From: Ga0077560 sp046330435
Lineage (GTDB): Bacteria; Actinomycetota; Thermoleophilia; Miltoncostaeales; Miltoncostaeaceae
Direction: 5' to 3'
DNA length: 64,000 bases
Assembly (NCBI GenBank): GCA_046330435.1
Contig: JAXLST010000021.1
Location: forward strand, 1 to 64,000
The translations under genes were made by a program, and so were the position numbers. This document shows positions 16,474 through 24,440 of the stretch, piece by piece (position 1 is the stretch's first letter; each line of letters starts with the position of its first letter). The notes under the pieces are model-generated. The model saw only the letters and a list, made by a program, of their open reading frames with translations. It ran no database searches and had not been told where the DNA came from.

Positions 16474-18987
16474 GTGAGCACACAGGTCGCACGTCGCCGC
16501 AACACCCGACGGCCGGCACCGCGCAAGCGCGGCACCCCGGCGATGAGCCCGCACCAGGTGCGCGAGCTCGTGGGCATGGGCCTGGCCGGCCTGGGCCTGT
16601 TCCTGGCCGCGCAGCTGTACCTGGGGTTCGGGGCCGGCCCGCTCGGCGGGTGGCTCGAGGACCTGGTGCGCCTTGGGGTGGGCCGGCTCACCGTCGCCGC
16701 GCCGCTGGCCCTGGTGGGGCTCGGCGTCCTGCTCATCCTCGACGACGACCTGCTGCGCATCGCACCGCTGCGCCTGGGGGCCGGCATCGGCCTGGTGAGC
16801 GTGTGCACGGCCCTGGCGGCCGGCAGCTTCGGGCTGGGCGGCATGACGCGCGACGGGTGGTTCTCGGCCCGCGTGATGCAGGCCCGCGGCGGCAGCGTCG
16901 GCGAGGCCGTCTACTTCGTCACCGGCAACTCGGTGGGCTCGATCGGCACCGGCATCCTGGTGGGCCTGGGCATCATCGCCTCGGCGGTCCTCATCTCCGG
17001 CGCCTCACTCGGGCACGTGCTGCGCCGCTCCGGGAAGGGCGCGGCCACCGCCAGCCGCAGCGTCGGCCGCGGCATGGCGTCCGCCACCCTCACCGCGCTG
17101 CGCGGCGGCCAGGCGTTCTCCCGGCAGGTCCGGTCCGCGGTGGACACCGGCTCCGGCGTCGCCGTCGTCGGGATCCGCCGCCGGCGGGCCCCGGACCCCG
17201 CGCCCCTGGTGGACGGCGCCGACAGCTTCCCCGACCTCTTCGACGAGCCCTCACACCTGCCGCCGTCGCCGGCCCTCGCCGACGAGCTCGGCCGGGTGGA
17301 CGGCGACGACGCCCCGGCGCCGGCCTCCGCCCGCGCGGACGCCCCGCTCACCTACGAGGACGCCGTCCTCGAGCAGCCGGTCCTGGACGAGGGCACCGAG
17401 GAGGAGCTGCCCCCGCCGCCGCCCGACCTGGACGCCCCCGTCGAGGACGACGACGAGGTCCCGGGCGAGCCCGAGGCCGCGCCCGTGGTCCGCAGGCGCG
17501 TGAGCGTGGGGGAGGACGGCCGCCCGAACTACCGCCGCCCCAGCCTGCGCCTGCTGCGCCGCACCGGCGGCCCCAACCGCGTGCCGCAGGCCCTCATCAG
17601 CGAGACGTCCCGGCGCCTGGAGGAGACCCTCGGGCACTTCGGGATCACCGCCACCGTGTCGGACGCCGTGAGCGGCCCCCGCGTCACCCGGTACGAGTTG
17701 CAGCTGGCGCCCGGCACCAAGGTGGGGCGGGTCACCGCGCTGCGCGACGACCTCGCCTACGCCCTCGCCGCCCGGGACGAGCTGCGGATCATCGCGCCGA
17801 TCCCGGGCAAGCAGGCCGTGGGCGTCGAGGTCCCGAACCCCGAGGCCCAGCTCATCACCCTCGGCGACATCTACCGCGAGTTCCCGGAGGGGTCGGGCCC
17901 GCTCATGGCGTGGCTGGGCCTCGACATCTCCGGCAAGCCGGTCTACGTGGACCTGGCGAAGATGCCGCACCTGCTCATCGCGGGCTCCACCGGCACCGGC
18001 AAGAGCGTGTGCCTCAACGTGCTGCTCGCGTCGCTGCTGCTGCGCTCCAGCCCCAACGAGCTGCGGATGATCCTGATCGACCCCAAGAAGGTCGAGCTCA
18101 ACCACTACGAGTCGATCCCGCACCTGCTCACCCCGGTCGTCACCAACATGCGCGACGCCTCCGCGGTGCTCACCAACATCGTGCGGGAGATGGAGACCCG
18201 CTACGAGCTGATGGGCCTCGCCCGGGCGCGGAACCTGCGGGACTGGAACGAGGCCCGCGCGAAGGCCGGCCAGCCGCCCATGCCGACCGTGCTGGTGCTC
18301 ATCGACGAGCTCGCGGACCTCATGATGGTGTCCCCGGCCGAGGTCGAGGACGCGATCATCCGGCTCGCCCAGAAGAGCCGGGCCGTGGGCATCCACCTCG
18401 TGCTCGCCACGCAGCGCCCGTCGGCCGACGTGATCACCGGCATGATCAAGGCCAACGTGCCGTCGCGCGTCGCCTTCGCCGTGTCCTCGCAGGTCGACTC
18501 CCGGGTCATCCTGGATGCCGGCGGCGCCGAGAGCCTGCTGGGCAGCGGCGACATGCTGTTCCGCCCCGTCGGCACCTCCCGGCTGCAGCGCCTGCAGGGC
18601 GCCTACGTCTCCGAGGAGGAGATCCAGGCGATCACCGACCACTGGCGCGCCCAGGGGCGGCCGGAGATGCGCCAGGAGCTGCTGGAGCGCCCGCCGGAGG
18701 CCGCCGTCGAGGAGCCCGACCCCGAGTCCGACGAGATGCTCGCGAAGGCCATCGAGCTGGTCGTGCAGCAGGGCACCGCCTCGGTGTCGCTCCTGCAGCG
18801 GCGGCTCGGCGTGGGCTACGCCCGTGCCGGCCGGCTCGTGGACATGATGGAACGGATGAACGTGGTCTCGGGGCACGAGGGCTCCAAGCCGCGCACGGTG
18901 CTGGTGGGCGAGGGGGACCTCCCGCGCCTGCTGTCACGGGCCGGTGCCGCGGGGTCGGATCCCGAAATGGACACGCCTCCCGACTGA
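16474..18987 (+). CDS. ftsK: DNA translocase FtsK
   Basis: FtsK pumps chromosomal DNA through the closing septum and helps resolve dimers. The 837-residue protein has four N-terminal membrane segments (residues 28-165) and an acidic/proline linker (about 240-340). The alpha/beta motor has Walker A AGSTGTGKSVC (about 502-512) and Walker B VLVLIDELADLMM (about 604-616). The C-terminal gamma winged helix is LLQRRLGVGYARAGRLVDMME (about 770). The GTG at 16474 has AGGAGGG 3-4 nt upstream and is preferred to upstream in-frame starts. The linker is short compared with E. coli, as in other Gram-positive forms. A rodZ-like gene follows after a hairpin. Confidence 0.95.
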   Translation: MSTQVARRRNTRRPAPRKRGTPAMSPHQVRELVGMGLAGLGLFLAAQLYLGFGAGPLGGWLEDLVRLGVGRLTVAAPLALVGLGVLLILDDDLLRIAPLRLGAGIGLVSVCTALAAGSFGLGGMTRDGWFSARVMQARGGSVGEAVYFVTGNSVGSIGTGILVGLGIIASAVLISGASLGHVLRRSGKGAATASRSVGRGMASATLTALRGGQAFSRQVRSAVDTGSGVAVVGIRRRRAPDPAPLVDGADSFPDLFDEPSHLPPSPALADELGRVDGDDAPAPASARADAPLTYEDAVLEQPVLDEGTEEELPPPPPDLDAPVEDDDEVPGEPEAAPVVRRRVSVGEDGRPNYRRPSLRLLRRTGGPNRVPQALISETSRRLEETLGHFGITATVSDAVSGPRVTRYELQLAPGTKVGRVTALRDDLAYALAARDELRIIAPIPGKQAVGVEVPNPEAQLITLGDIYREFPEGSGPLMAWLGLDISGKPVYVDLAKMPHLLIAGSTGTGKSVCLNVLLASLLLRSSPNELRMILIDPKKVELNHYESIPHLLTPVVTNMRDASAVLTNIVREMETRYELMGLARARNLRDWNEARAKAGQPPMPTVLVLIDELADLMMVSPAEVEDAIIRLAQKSRAVGIHLVLATQRPSADVITGMIKANVPSRVAFAVSSQVDSRVILDAGGAESLLGSGDMLFRPVGTSRLQRLQGAYVSEEEIQAITDHWRAQGRPEMRQELLERPPEAAVEEPDPESDEMLAKAIELVVQQGTASVSLLQRRLGVGYARAGRLVDMMERMNVVSGHEGSKPRTVLVGEGDLPRLLSRAGAAGSDPEMDTPPD

Positions 18988-18999
18988 TCCGCATGCATA

Positions 19000-19029
19000 G
19001 CGTTCCGGGCGGTTGCACGCCCGGAACGC
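19000..19029 (+). terminator. Hairpin after ftsK
   Basis: A perfect 12-bp stem (GCGTTCCGGGCG pairing with CGCCCGGAACGC) with a 6-nt loop starts 12 bp after the ftsK stop. It lacks a T-tract. It probably ends ftsK transcription before the next promoter. Confidence 0.55.
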
Positions 19030-19035
19030 CCTGGC

Positions 19036-19041
19036 TAGGGT
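19036..19041 (+). promoter_or_regulatory. Predicted -10 element of the rodZ-like gene
   Basis: TAGGGT, just after the hairpin, predicts a start near 19049 and a leader of about 32 nt. Confidence 0.4.
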
Positions 19042-19080
19042 GGCCCTGCCCGGACGCGGATCGTCCGGTGCAACTTCTGC

Positions 19081-19902
19081 ATGTTCGAAATTGGGAACAC
19101 CCTCAGAGAGGCCCGCCTTCGCAAGGGCCTCGACATCTCCGAGTGCGAGCTGGCCACGAAGATCCGGCCGAAGTACCTGCGCGCGCTCGAGGACGAGCAC
19201 TTCGACCTGCTCCCGTCCCCGGCCTACATCCGCGGCTTCCTGCGGTCGTACGCCGAGTTCCTGGACCTGGACGGCCAGCTCGTCATCGACGAGTACGAGT
19301 CCCGCTTCGGGGCCTTCGACGGCGCCGACCACCGGCGCCCCACCGAGAGCGCAAGCATCAGGCGCAGCGCGCCGGGCCGCCCGCGCAGCGAGTCCGCGAA
19401 CCGCCGCCGGCCCGCGTCCCGCCGCGGGGGCCGCCGCCCCAGCCGGCGGCGCACCGAGGCCCAGCTGCTGTGGCTCGCGATCGGCGGCGTGCTCGGGGTG
19501 GGCCTGCTGGTCCAGATGGGCGTCGGCGACCCCAACGAGGGCACCCGGGCCATCACGCCGGCCGTGCCCGGCGCCGTGACGTCCCCGGCGCTCGCCACCC
19601 AGGACCCCAGCACCGCCACCGAGGAGCGGCCGGAGGCGGTCCGCATCCTCCTCACCGGCACCGGCGCGTACGGCTCCTACGTCGAGGTGCGCGCGAAGGA
19701 CGCCGGCGGACGCGAGGTGTACCGCGCCACGCTGCTGCCGGGTGAGAGCAAGAGCTTCCAGGTCGACCAGTCGATCTGGCTCCGGGCCGCCAACACCGAC
19801 GGCCTCAAGCTCACGGTCAACGACAAGGTGTACCCGCTCACGGGCGGCACCGCCGACTTCCTCGTGTCCCGCAGGGGACCGAGGTCCGCCGGCAACGGCT
19901 GA
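19081..19902 (+). CDS. RodZ-like protein (HTH, TM, DUF4115)
   Basis: This 273-residue protein begins with a Cro/Xre-type helix-turn-helix (GNTLREARLRKGLDISECE, then KIRPKYLRALEDEHFD and YIRGFLRSYAEFLDLD). An Arg-rich basic linker (residues 85-125) leads to one membrane segment (about 132-152), followed by an extracellular DUF4115-like domain (about 185-265; YVEVRAKDAGG, LLPGESKSF). This is the architecture of RodZ, which links the MreB/elongation machinery to the membrane. In actinobacteria without MreB such proteins have less clear roles in cell shape or division, and proximity to ftsK fits that. Its stop overlaps the start region of cinA. Confidence 0.85.
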   Translation: MFEIGNTLREARLRKGLDISECELATKIRPKYLRALEDEHFDLLPSPAYIRGFLRSYAEFLDLDGQLVIDEYESRFGAFDGADHRRPTESASIRRSAPGRPRSESANRRRPASRRGGRRPSRRRTEAQLLWLAIGGVLGVGLLVQMGVGDPNEGTRAITPAVPGAVTSPALATQDPSTATEERPEAVRILLTGTGAYGSYVEVRAKDAGGREVYRATLLPGESKSFQVDQSIWLRAANTDGLKLTVNDKVYPLTGGTADFLVSRRGPRSAGNG

Positions 19903-21175
19903 GCACGCCGCCGGCCCGGTCCGCGCCGCCGTCGTCGTCACCGGCGACGAGGTGCTGCACGGCCGCGTGACCGAGCGCAACGCGGCGTTCCTGTGCGCGT
20001 GGCTCGAGGCCCGCGGCGTCGATCCGGTCCGCGTGACCGTGCTGCCCGACCGCGTGGCGGACATCGCCGCCGAGGTCCGCGAGCGCATCCACGACGAGGT
20101 CGACCTGGTCGTCACCAGCGGCGGCCTGGGGATCACCCACGACGACGTCACCATGGCGGCCGTGGCCACCGCGGCCGGCGTGCCGACGGCCCTCCGCGAG
20201 GACGCCCTGGCCCTGGTGCGGCGCAACGCCGACGGTCACCCGTCGCGGTTCACCGTGACCCAGGAGACGCGGGACGCCACGGACCGCAAGCAGGCGACCC
20301 TCCCCGTCGGCGCCCGCCTGCTGCCACCGGTGGGGACCGCCCCCGGCTGCGCGATCGAGGCCGGCGGGACGCTGGTCGTGGTGCTCCCCGGGCCCCCGGG
20401 CGAGCTGCAGGCCATGTGGCTCGCCGCCGTGGAGCACGACCCGGGCCTGCGCGCGGTGCTCGCCCGCACGGGCGTCGCCGGGGGGCGGCGCGTGCTGCGC
20501 ATCCACGACGTGGTGGAGTCCCAGGTGGTGGAGGCGCTCGACGACGCCCGCACCGGGATCCTCTCCGGCGTGCGGATGGGGATCTGCGCGCGCATCGGCG
20601 AGCTGGAGATCACCCTCGCCGATGCCGGCGCCCCCGGCGGGGCGGACGCCGTCTCGGCCCGGCTGCAGGAGGCGTTCGGGCCGGCGGTGTTCAGCCGTGA
20701 CGGCGCCTCCGTGGAGGTGGTGGCGGGGCGGGCGCTCGCCGCGCGGGGGGAGCTGCTGTCGGTGGCGGAGTCGTGCACCGGCGGGATGATCGGCGAACGG
20801 CTCACGGCGGTCCCCGGATCGTCGGAGTGGTTCGCCGGCGGCGTCATCGCCTACGCCAACACCGCCAAGCGCGACCTGCTGGGCGTGCCCCAGGCGCTGC
20901 TCGACGCCCACGGGGCCGTGTCGGAACCCGTTGCGCGGGCGATGGCCGAGGGCGCCCGCCGGGCCCTGGGGTCGGCGTGGGCGCTCTCGGTCACCGGCAT
21001 CGCCGGTCCTGGCGGGGGCACCGCCGACAAGCCTGTGGGGCTCGTGTACATCGGGTGCGCGGGGCCGGACGGCACCGCGGTCGAGGAGCACCGGTTCCGC
21101 GGGAGCCGGGACGTGATCCGGCAGCGCACGACCGTGCGGGCCCTGCACCTGCTGCGGGGGCTGCTCTCGGCTTAG
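19895..21175 (+). CDS. cinA: CinA-family protein (MoaB-like domain plus amidohydrolase)
   Basis: The protein joins an N-terminal molybdopterin-binding-like (COG1058) domain with a C-terminal nicotinamide-nucleotide amidohydrolase domain. The first shows VVVTGDEVLHGRV and TSGGLGITHDDVT; the second shows SVAESCTGGMIGERLTAVPGSS and SVTGIAGPGGGT. CinA proteins recycle NMN and often sit beside recA. The start is a problem: homologues begin near 19920, yet the only ATG/GTG/TTG in frame is a GTG at 19742, inside rodZ, and the intervening translation looks like a rodZ shadow. An ACG at 19895, just before the rodZ stop, would give a normal 426-residue length and is shown as the tentative start. Product call firm; start uncertain. 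Confidence 0.9.
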   Translation, partial: TAEHAAGPVRAAVVVTGDEVLHGRVTERNAAFLCAWLEARGVDPVRVTVLPDRVADIAAEVRERIHDEVDLVVTSGGLGITHDDVTMAAVATAAGVPTALREDALALVRRNADGHPSRFTVTQETRDATDRKQATLPVGARLLPPVGTAPGCAIEAGGTLVVVLPGPPGELQAMWLAAVEHDPGLRAVLARTGVAGGRRVLRIHDVVESQVVEALDDARTGILSGVRMGICARIGELEITLADAGAPGGADAVSARLQEAFGPAVFSRDGASVEVVAGRALAARGELLSVAESCTGGMIGERLTAVPGSSEWFAGGVIAYANTAKRDLLGVPQALLDAHGAVSEPVARAMAEGARRALGSAWALSVTGIAGPGGGTADKPVGLVYIGCAGPDGTAVEEHRFRGSRDVIRQRTTVRALHLLRGLLSA

Positions 21176-21984
21176 CGGGCGGCGGCCGCGCGGGCCACGA
21201 GCACGGGGCAGGGGGCGTGCACGGCCAGGGCGCTGGTGAAGCTCCCCAGGCGCGCCGGGCCCGGCGCGTTGCGCGCCGCCACGACCAGGAGCCCCGCAGG
21301 GGCCTCCTGCGCCCATTCGCACACCTCGCGGGCCCCGCCGGCGACCACGACCACCTCGTCGGCGTCCTCGCCCTCCGCGAGCTCCACCAGCCAGGCGGGA
21401 GCGGCGAGGTCGGCGCCGCCGATGCGCTCGATGATCCCGGCGTCCAGCGCGTGGACGACCACCAGGCGGTCCCCGGCCGCGGCGCGCGCGGCGTGGGCGA
21501 CCAGGGTGGCGGCGGGCCCCTCGTCGACGACGGCGGCAGCGGTGCCGATGCGTCCTCGCCCCAGGCGTCGCCGGCGGGCGCGCGGGTGATGAGCACCGGG
21601 CACGGCGCCGTGCGCGAGGTCGCTGGTGAAGCTGCCCAGGACGGCGCGCTCAGGCGGGAGCGCCGGGCGCCGCGACCAGGAGGCCCACGCCGCTCGCGGC
21701 CGCCCACTCGGCCACCGCGGCCGCGGGGGCGTCGGCAGCAGGACGGGCTCCGCGCCCGGCCTCGGCTTCGGCGACGCCCTCTATTCGGCGCGGGCGCCCT
21801 CGACCGGGTCGTCGGCGCCGGCGCCGGGTGCGGCGGTCCCCGCGGCCGCCAGCGGCACCCGCCGGGTGACGTGCACGAGGCGCAGCGTGCCGCTGGGCGC
21901 CAGCAGGGCCCGCGCCTCGGCGAGGCCCGGGGTGGGTGATGCGCTGCCGTCGGTGCAGACGGCGATGCTCCGGTATCCGATCAT
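21172..21984 (-). pseudogene. Tandem universal stress protein, multiply frameshifted
   Basis: From an ATG at 21984 a universal stress protein (USP) N-terminus is clear (GYRSIAVCTDGSASPT, RLVHVTRRVPLA), but that frame ends in TAG at about 21782. Homologous sequence continues across other frames: AVAEWAAASGVGLLVAAPG, then ERAVLGSFTSDLAHGA, then PVLITRAPAGDAWGED. A second USP domain follows (RLVVVHALDAG to LGSFTSALAVHAPCPVLVAR), ending at 21172. At least four single-base shifts are needed to read through. The intact gene would have been a two-domain USP of about 270 residues. It lies between intact cinA and another frameshifted gene. Genuine decay and local sequence error are both possible. Confidence 0.7.
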
Positions 21985-22103
21985 CGGCGCGGAGCCTAGC
22001 GGCACCTCCGCCGATTCCGGCATGGATCCCGCCTGCGGGACCCGTGACGCTCACGGCACGGTTCCGCGGCACCGCGCGCGCCATCCGCGACCGGGCCGCG
22101 GGA

Positions 22104-22109
22104 TAGCGT
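22104..22109 (+). promoter_or_regulatory. Predicted -10 element before the frameshifted RNA ligase gene
   Basis: TAGCGT lies 7 nt before the GTG at 22117, the same leaderless spacing seen at intact genes. The promoter looks preserved although the gene is broken. Confidence 0.45.
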
Positions 22110-22116
22110 GGAACCC

Positions 22117-22688
22117 GTGACCGACGGCCTGCGCCCCGACAACCGGCTCTTCCTCGCCGCCGAGCTCCCGGACCCGGCCCGGGACCGGCTCGCCGCCCTC
22201 GCGCGCGGAGCGCAGGCCGGTGGGGCGGGCGGCCGGTGCCGGCGCGGAACCTGCGTCACGCTCTGTTTCCTGGGGCGGGTGGATCCCGCGGCGGCGGGGC
22301 ACTGGCCGCAGCGGTCGCCGGGCTGGGCGCCGCCTCGGTCCGGCTATCGGCCCGGATCATGGCCTGGCGGGCACGCCGGGGAGCGGCCCGTCAACCACCC
22401 TCGTCGCCGCGGGCTGGAGGACCTGGGCGGCCTGGCCGGGCTGTTCGCCGGGCAGTCGCGGTCATCCCGGCGGCGGCCGGGATGCCGGCCGAGGACCGCC
22501 CGCCGTGGCCCCACGTCACGCTCGCGCGGCTGCGACGGCCGACCCCCCTGGTACCGTTCCCGACGGATGACGAACAGGTGTTCGCCATCGACCGGGTGTC
22601 GCTCTATGATTCCCATCAGGCCGCCGGGAACGCACCGCGCTACGTCCCCGTCACCGGCATCCGGCTCGGCACCGTCCATTCCCTCTGA
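22117..22688 (+). pseudogene. thpR: RNA 2',3'-cyclic phosphodiesterase (2'-5' RNA ligase family), frameshifted
   Basis: The N-terminus RLFLAAELPDPARDRLAAL, the first H-x-T-like motif VTLCFLGRVD, the second motif HVTLARLRRPTPL and a C-terminus (FAIDRVSLYDS to GIRLGTVHSL) identify a LigT/ThpR-family protein. They fall in two alternating frames. The sequence switches near 22225, 22253, 22300, 22415 and 22455, so at least five small indels are implied. In the first motif, two bases seem missing just before GTCACG. The intact family is about 180-190 residues and often precedes recA. Its stop overlaps the recA ribosome binding site. Confidence 0.7.
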
Positions 22689-22699
22689 GGAGGCCCACG

Positions 22700-23749
22700 T
22701 TGGAGAAGGAACAGGCCCTCGGCGCCGCGCTCTCGCAGATCGAGCGCCAGTTCGGCAAGGGCTCCATCATGCGGATGGGCGACGCCCACGCGCTCATGGA
22801 CACCTCGGTCGTCCCCACGGGGGCCCTGGCCCTCGACCTCGCGCTCGGCGTGGGCGGCGTGCCCAGGGGGCGCATCGTGGAGGTCTACGGCCCGGAGAGC
22901 TCCGGGAAGACCACCCTGCTGTACCACCTCATCGCGCAGGCGCAGAAGCGCGGCGGGATGGCGGCGTTCATCGACGCCGAGCACGCCATGGACCCCACCT
23001 ACGCGCGGCGCATCGGCGTGAACGTCGACGAGCTGCTGGTCTCCCAGCCCGACCACGGTGAGCAGGCCCTGGAGATCGCGGACCTGCTGGTGCGGTCCGG
23101 CGCCCTCGACATCGTCGCGATCGACTCGGTCGCGGCGCTCGTGCCGAAGGCGGAGATCGAGGGCGAGATGGGGGACCACCAGGTGGGCGCGCAGGCGCGC
23201 CTCATGTCCCAGGCGCTGCGCAAGCTCGCCGGTACCCTCAACCGCGCCGGCACCATCTGCATCTTCACCAACCAGCTGCGCGAGAAGATCGGCGTGATGT
23301 TCGGCTCGCCGGAGACCACCCCGGGTGGCCGCGCGCTGAAGTTCTACGCCTCCGTCCGCCTGGACATCCGGCGCATCGAGACCCTCAAGGAGGGCACCGA
23401 GTCGATCGGGAACCGGGTGCGCGTGAAGGTGGTGAAGAACAAGGTGGCCCCGCCGTTCCGGCAGGCCGAGTTCGACATCATCTACGGCGAGGGCATCTCC
23501 TACGAGGGCAACCTCCTGGACCTCGGCGTCGAGAAGGGCATCGTCAACAAGAGCGGCGCGTACTTCTCGTTCGGCGACGAGCGGCTCGGCCAGGGCCGCA
23601 ACGCCGCCCGGGCGTTCCTGAAGGAGCACCCGGACATCGCCGAGGAGATCGACCGGCGCATCCGCGAGGACGCGGGCCTGTTCGAGCAGCCGGAGCTTCA
23701 GGTGGACCCGGAGACCGGCGAGGTCCTGGACCCCGTCCCCGCGGGCTGA
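22700..23749 (+). CDS. recA: Recombinase RecA
   Basis: RecA forms filaments on single-stranded DNA for homologous recombination and triggers LexA self-cleavage. The 349-residue protein has the N-terminal MEKEQALGAALSQIERQFGKGS, Walker A GPESSGKTT (about residues 66-74), Walker B IVAIDSVAAL (about 139-148) and loop L2 NQLREKIGVMFG with TTPGGRALKF. The start is TTG, fixed by GAGGAGG 6 nt upstream and by the family N-terminus. No LexA box was recognised upstream, where the sequence is coding remnant. The cinA-thpR-recA order matches other actinobacteria. Core 1-320 is fully conserved; the acidic tail is short. Confidence 0.98.
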   Translation: MEKEQALGAALSQIERQFGKGSIMRMGDAHALMDTSVVPTGALALDLALGVGGVPRGRIVEVYGPESSGKTTLLYHLIAQAQKRGGMAAFIDAEHAMDPTYARRIGVNVDELLVSQPDHGEQALEIADLLVRSGALDIVAIDSVAALVPKAEIEGEMGDHQVGAQARLMSQALRKLAGTLNRAGTICIFTNQLREKIGVMFGSPETTPGGRALKFYASVRLDIRRIETLKEGTESIGNRVRVKVVKNKVAPPFRQAEFDIIYGEGISYEGNLLDLGVEKGIVNKSGAYFSFGDERLGQGRNAARAFLKEHPDIAEEIDRRIREDAGLFEQPELQVDPETGEVLDPVPAG

Positions 23750-23756
23750 TCGTTCT

Positions 23757-24365
23757 TCACGGGGTCCCGGGTCGCTCCAGCGGCGTGCCGGGACCCCAGC
23801 CGCGCGCGACCAGGATCCCCGTGCGCCAGCCGGGCGCCCGGCCCCCGGTGGGGGGCGGGACCGCATCCGCATCCATCCCGGCCCGCGTGAGGAGCCACGC
23901 GACGACGGAGTTGGAGTTCCACATCTCCCCGGCGCCGCAGGGATCACGACCCCAGACCAGCGGCGGGATCCGGGGTGCCATGGCGAGCACCGCACGCGCG
24001 CGGGCCGGCGATCGCGTCACCGTGACCGGGTCGCCGACCGCCTCCGCGGTGTCGGGGATCACCCCGTCCCTCCAGCACCGGACCTCGTACCGGAACAACC
24101 TGAACCGTCCCGCCAACCGGCTCATCACCGGTCCCTGCACGACGACACCGCGATCCGCGGGGTCGCCCGCCGGCACCGGAGTCTGCTCGATCGTCCAGCG
24201 CCCCTCGGGAAGGGTCACCTCGAGACCGGCGTGGTAGAGGTCGCGCCGTTCACGGCCCGCTCGCCAGGCGCCGACCGCCTCCCACACGCGTCCGTTGACG
24301 CGCACCGAGTGACCGCCGGCCCCGAGGGGCAGCCACAGCACGTCGACGCGAGCGGGCCCATCCAC
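23757..24365 (-). CDS. Hypothetical protein
   Basis: This 202-residue protein has no recognised family. It shows a beta-rich N-terminus (VDVLWLPLGAGGHSVRVNGRVWEAV), then RRDLYHAGLEVTLPEG and, near the C-terminus, GEMWNSNSVVAWLLTRAGMD with a final GILVARGWGPG segment. There is no signal peptide. The central and C-terminal parts have the composition of a real conserved protein rather than an antisense shadow. The GTG at 24365 is chosen because GGCGAGG lies about 7 nt upstream; TTG at 24401 would add 12 residues. It converges on recA, with stops 7 bp apart. Confidence 0.7.
   Translation of the reverse strand: MDGPARVDVLWLPLGAGGHSVRVNGRVWEAVGAWRAGRERRDLYHAGLEVTLPEGRWTIEQTPVPAGDPADRGVVVQGPVMSRLAGRFRLFRYEVRCWRDGVIPDTAEAVGDPVTVTRSPARARAVLAMAPRIPPLVWGRDPCGAGEMWNSNSVVAWLLTRAGMDADAVPPPTGGRAPGWRTGILVARGWGPGTPLERPGTP
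23761..23797 (+). terminator. Possible recA terminator hairpin
   Basis: GGGGTCCCGG pairs perfectly with CCGGGACCCC across a 17-nt loop, 12 bp after the recA stop. It lies inside the last codons of the convergent gene. The loop is long and there is no T-tract, so the call is weak. Confidence 0.35.
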
Positions 24366-24426
24366 ACGGGAAGCCTCGCCTGGCGTCCCCGGCCGCCGCA
24401 AGCGGCCGGGGAGGGCGCACCGCAGC

Positions 24427-24432
24427 TATCAT
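24427..24432 (+). promoter_or_regulatory. Predicted -10 element of miaB (leaderless)
   Basis: TATCAT is 8 nt before the miaB GTG; no ribosome binding site is seen. Confidence 0.6.
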
Positions 24433-24440
24433 CCACCGCC

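Noticed and set aside
19742..19894. GTG at 19742 as the cinA start
   Set aside because: It would add about 50 residues of Ser/Arg-rich sequence that mirrors rodZ coding and is absent from CinA proteins.
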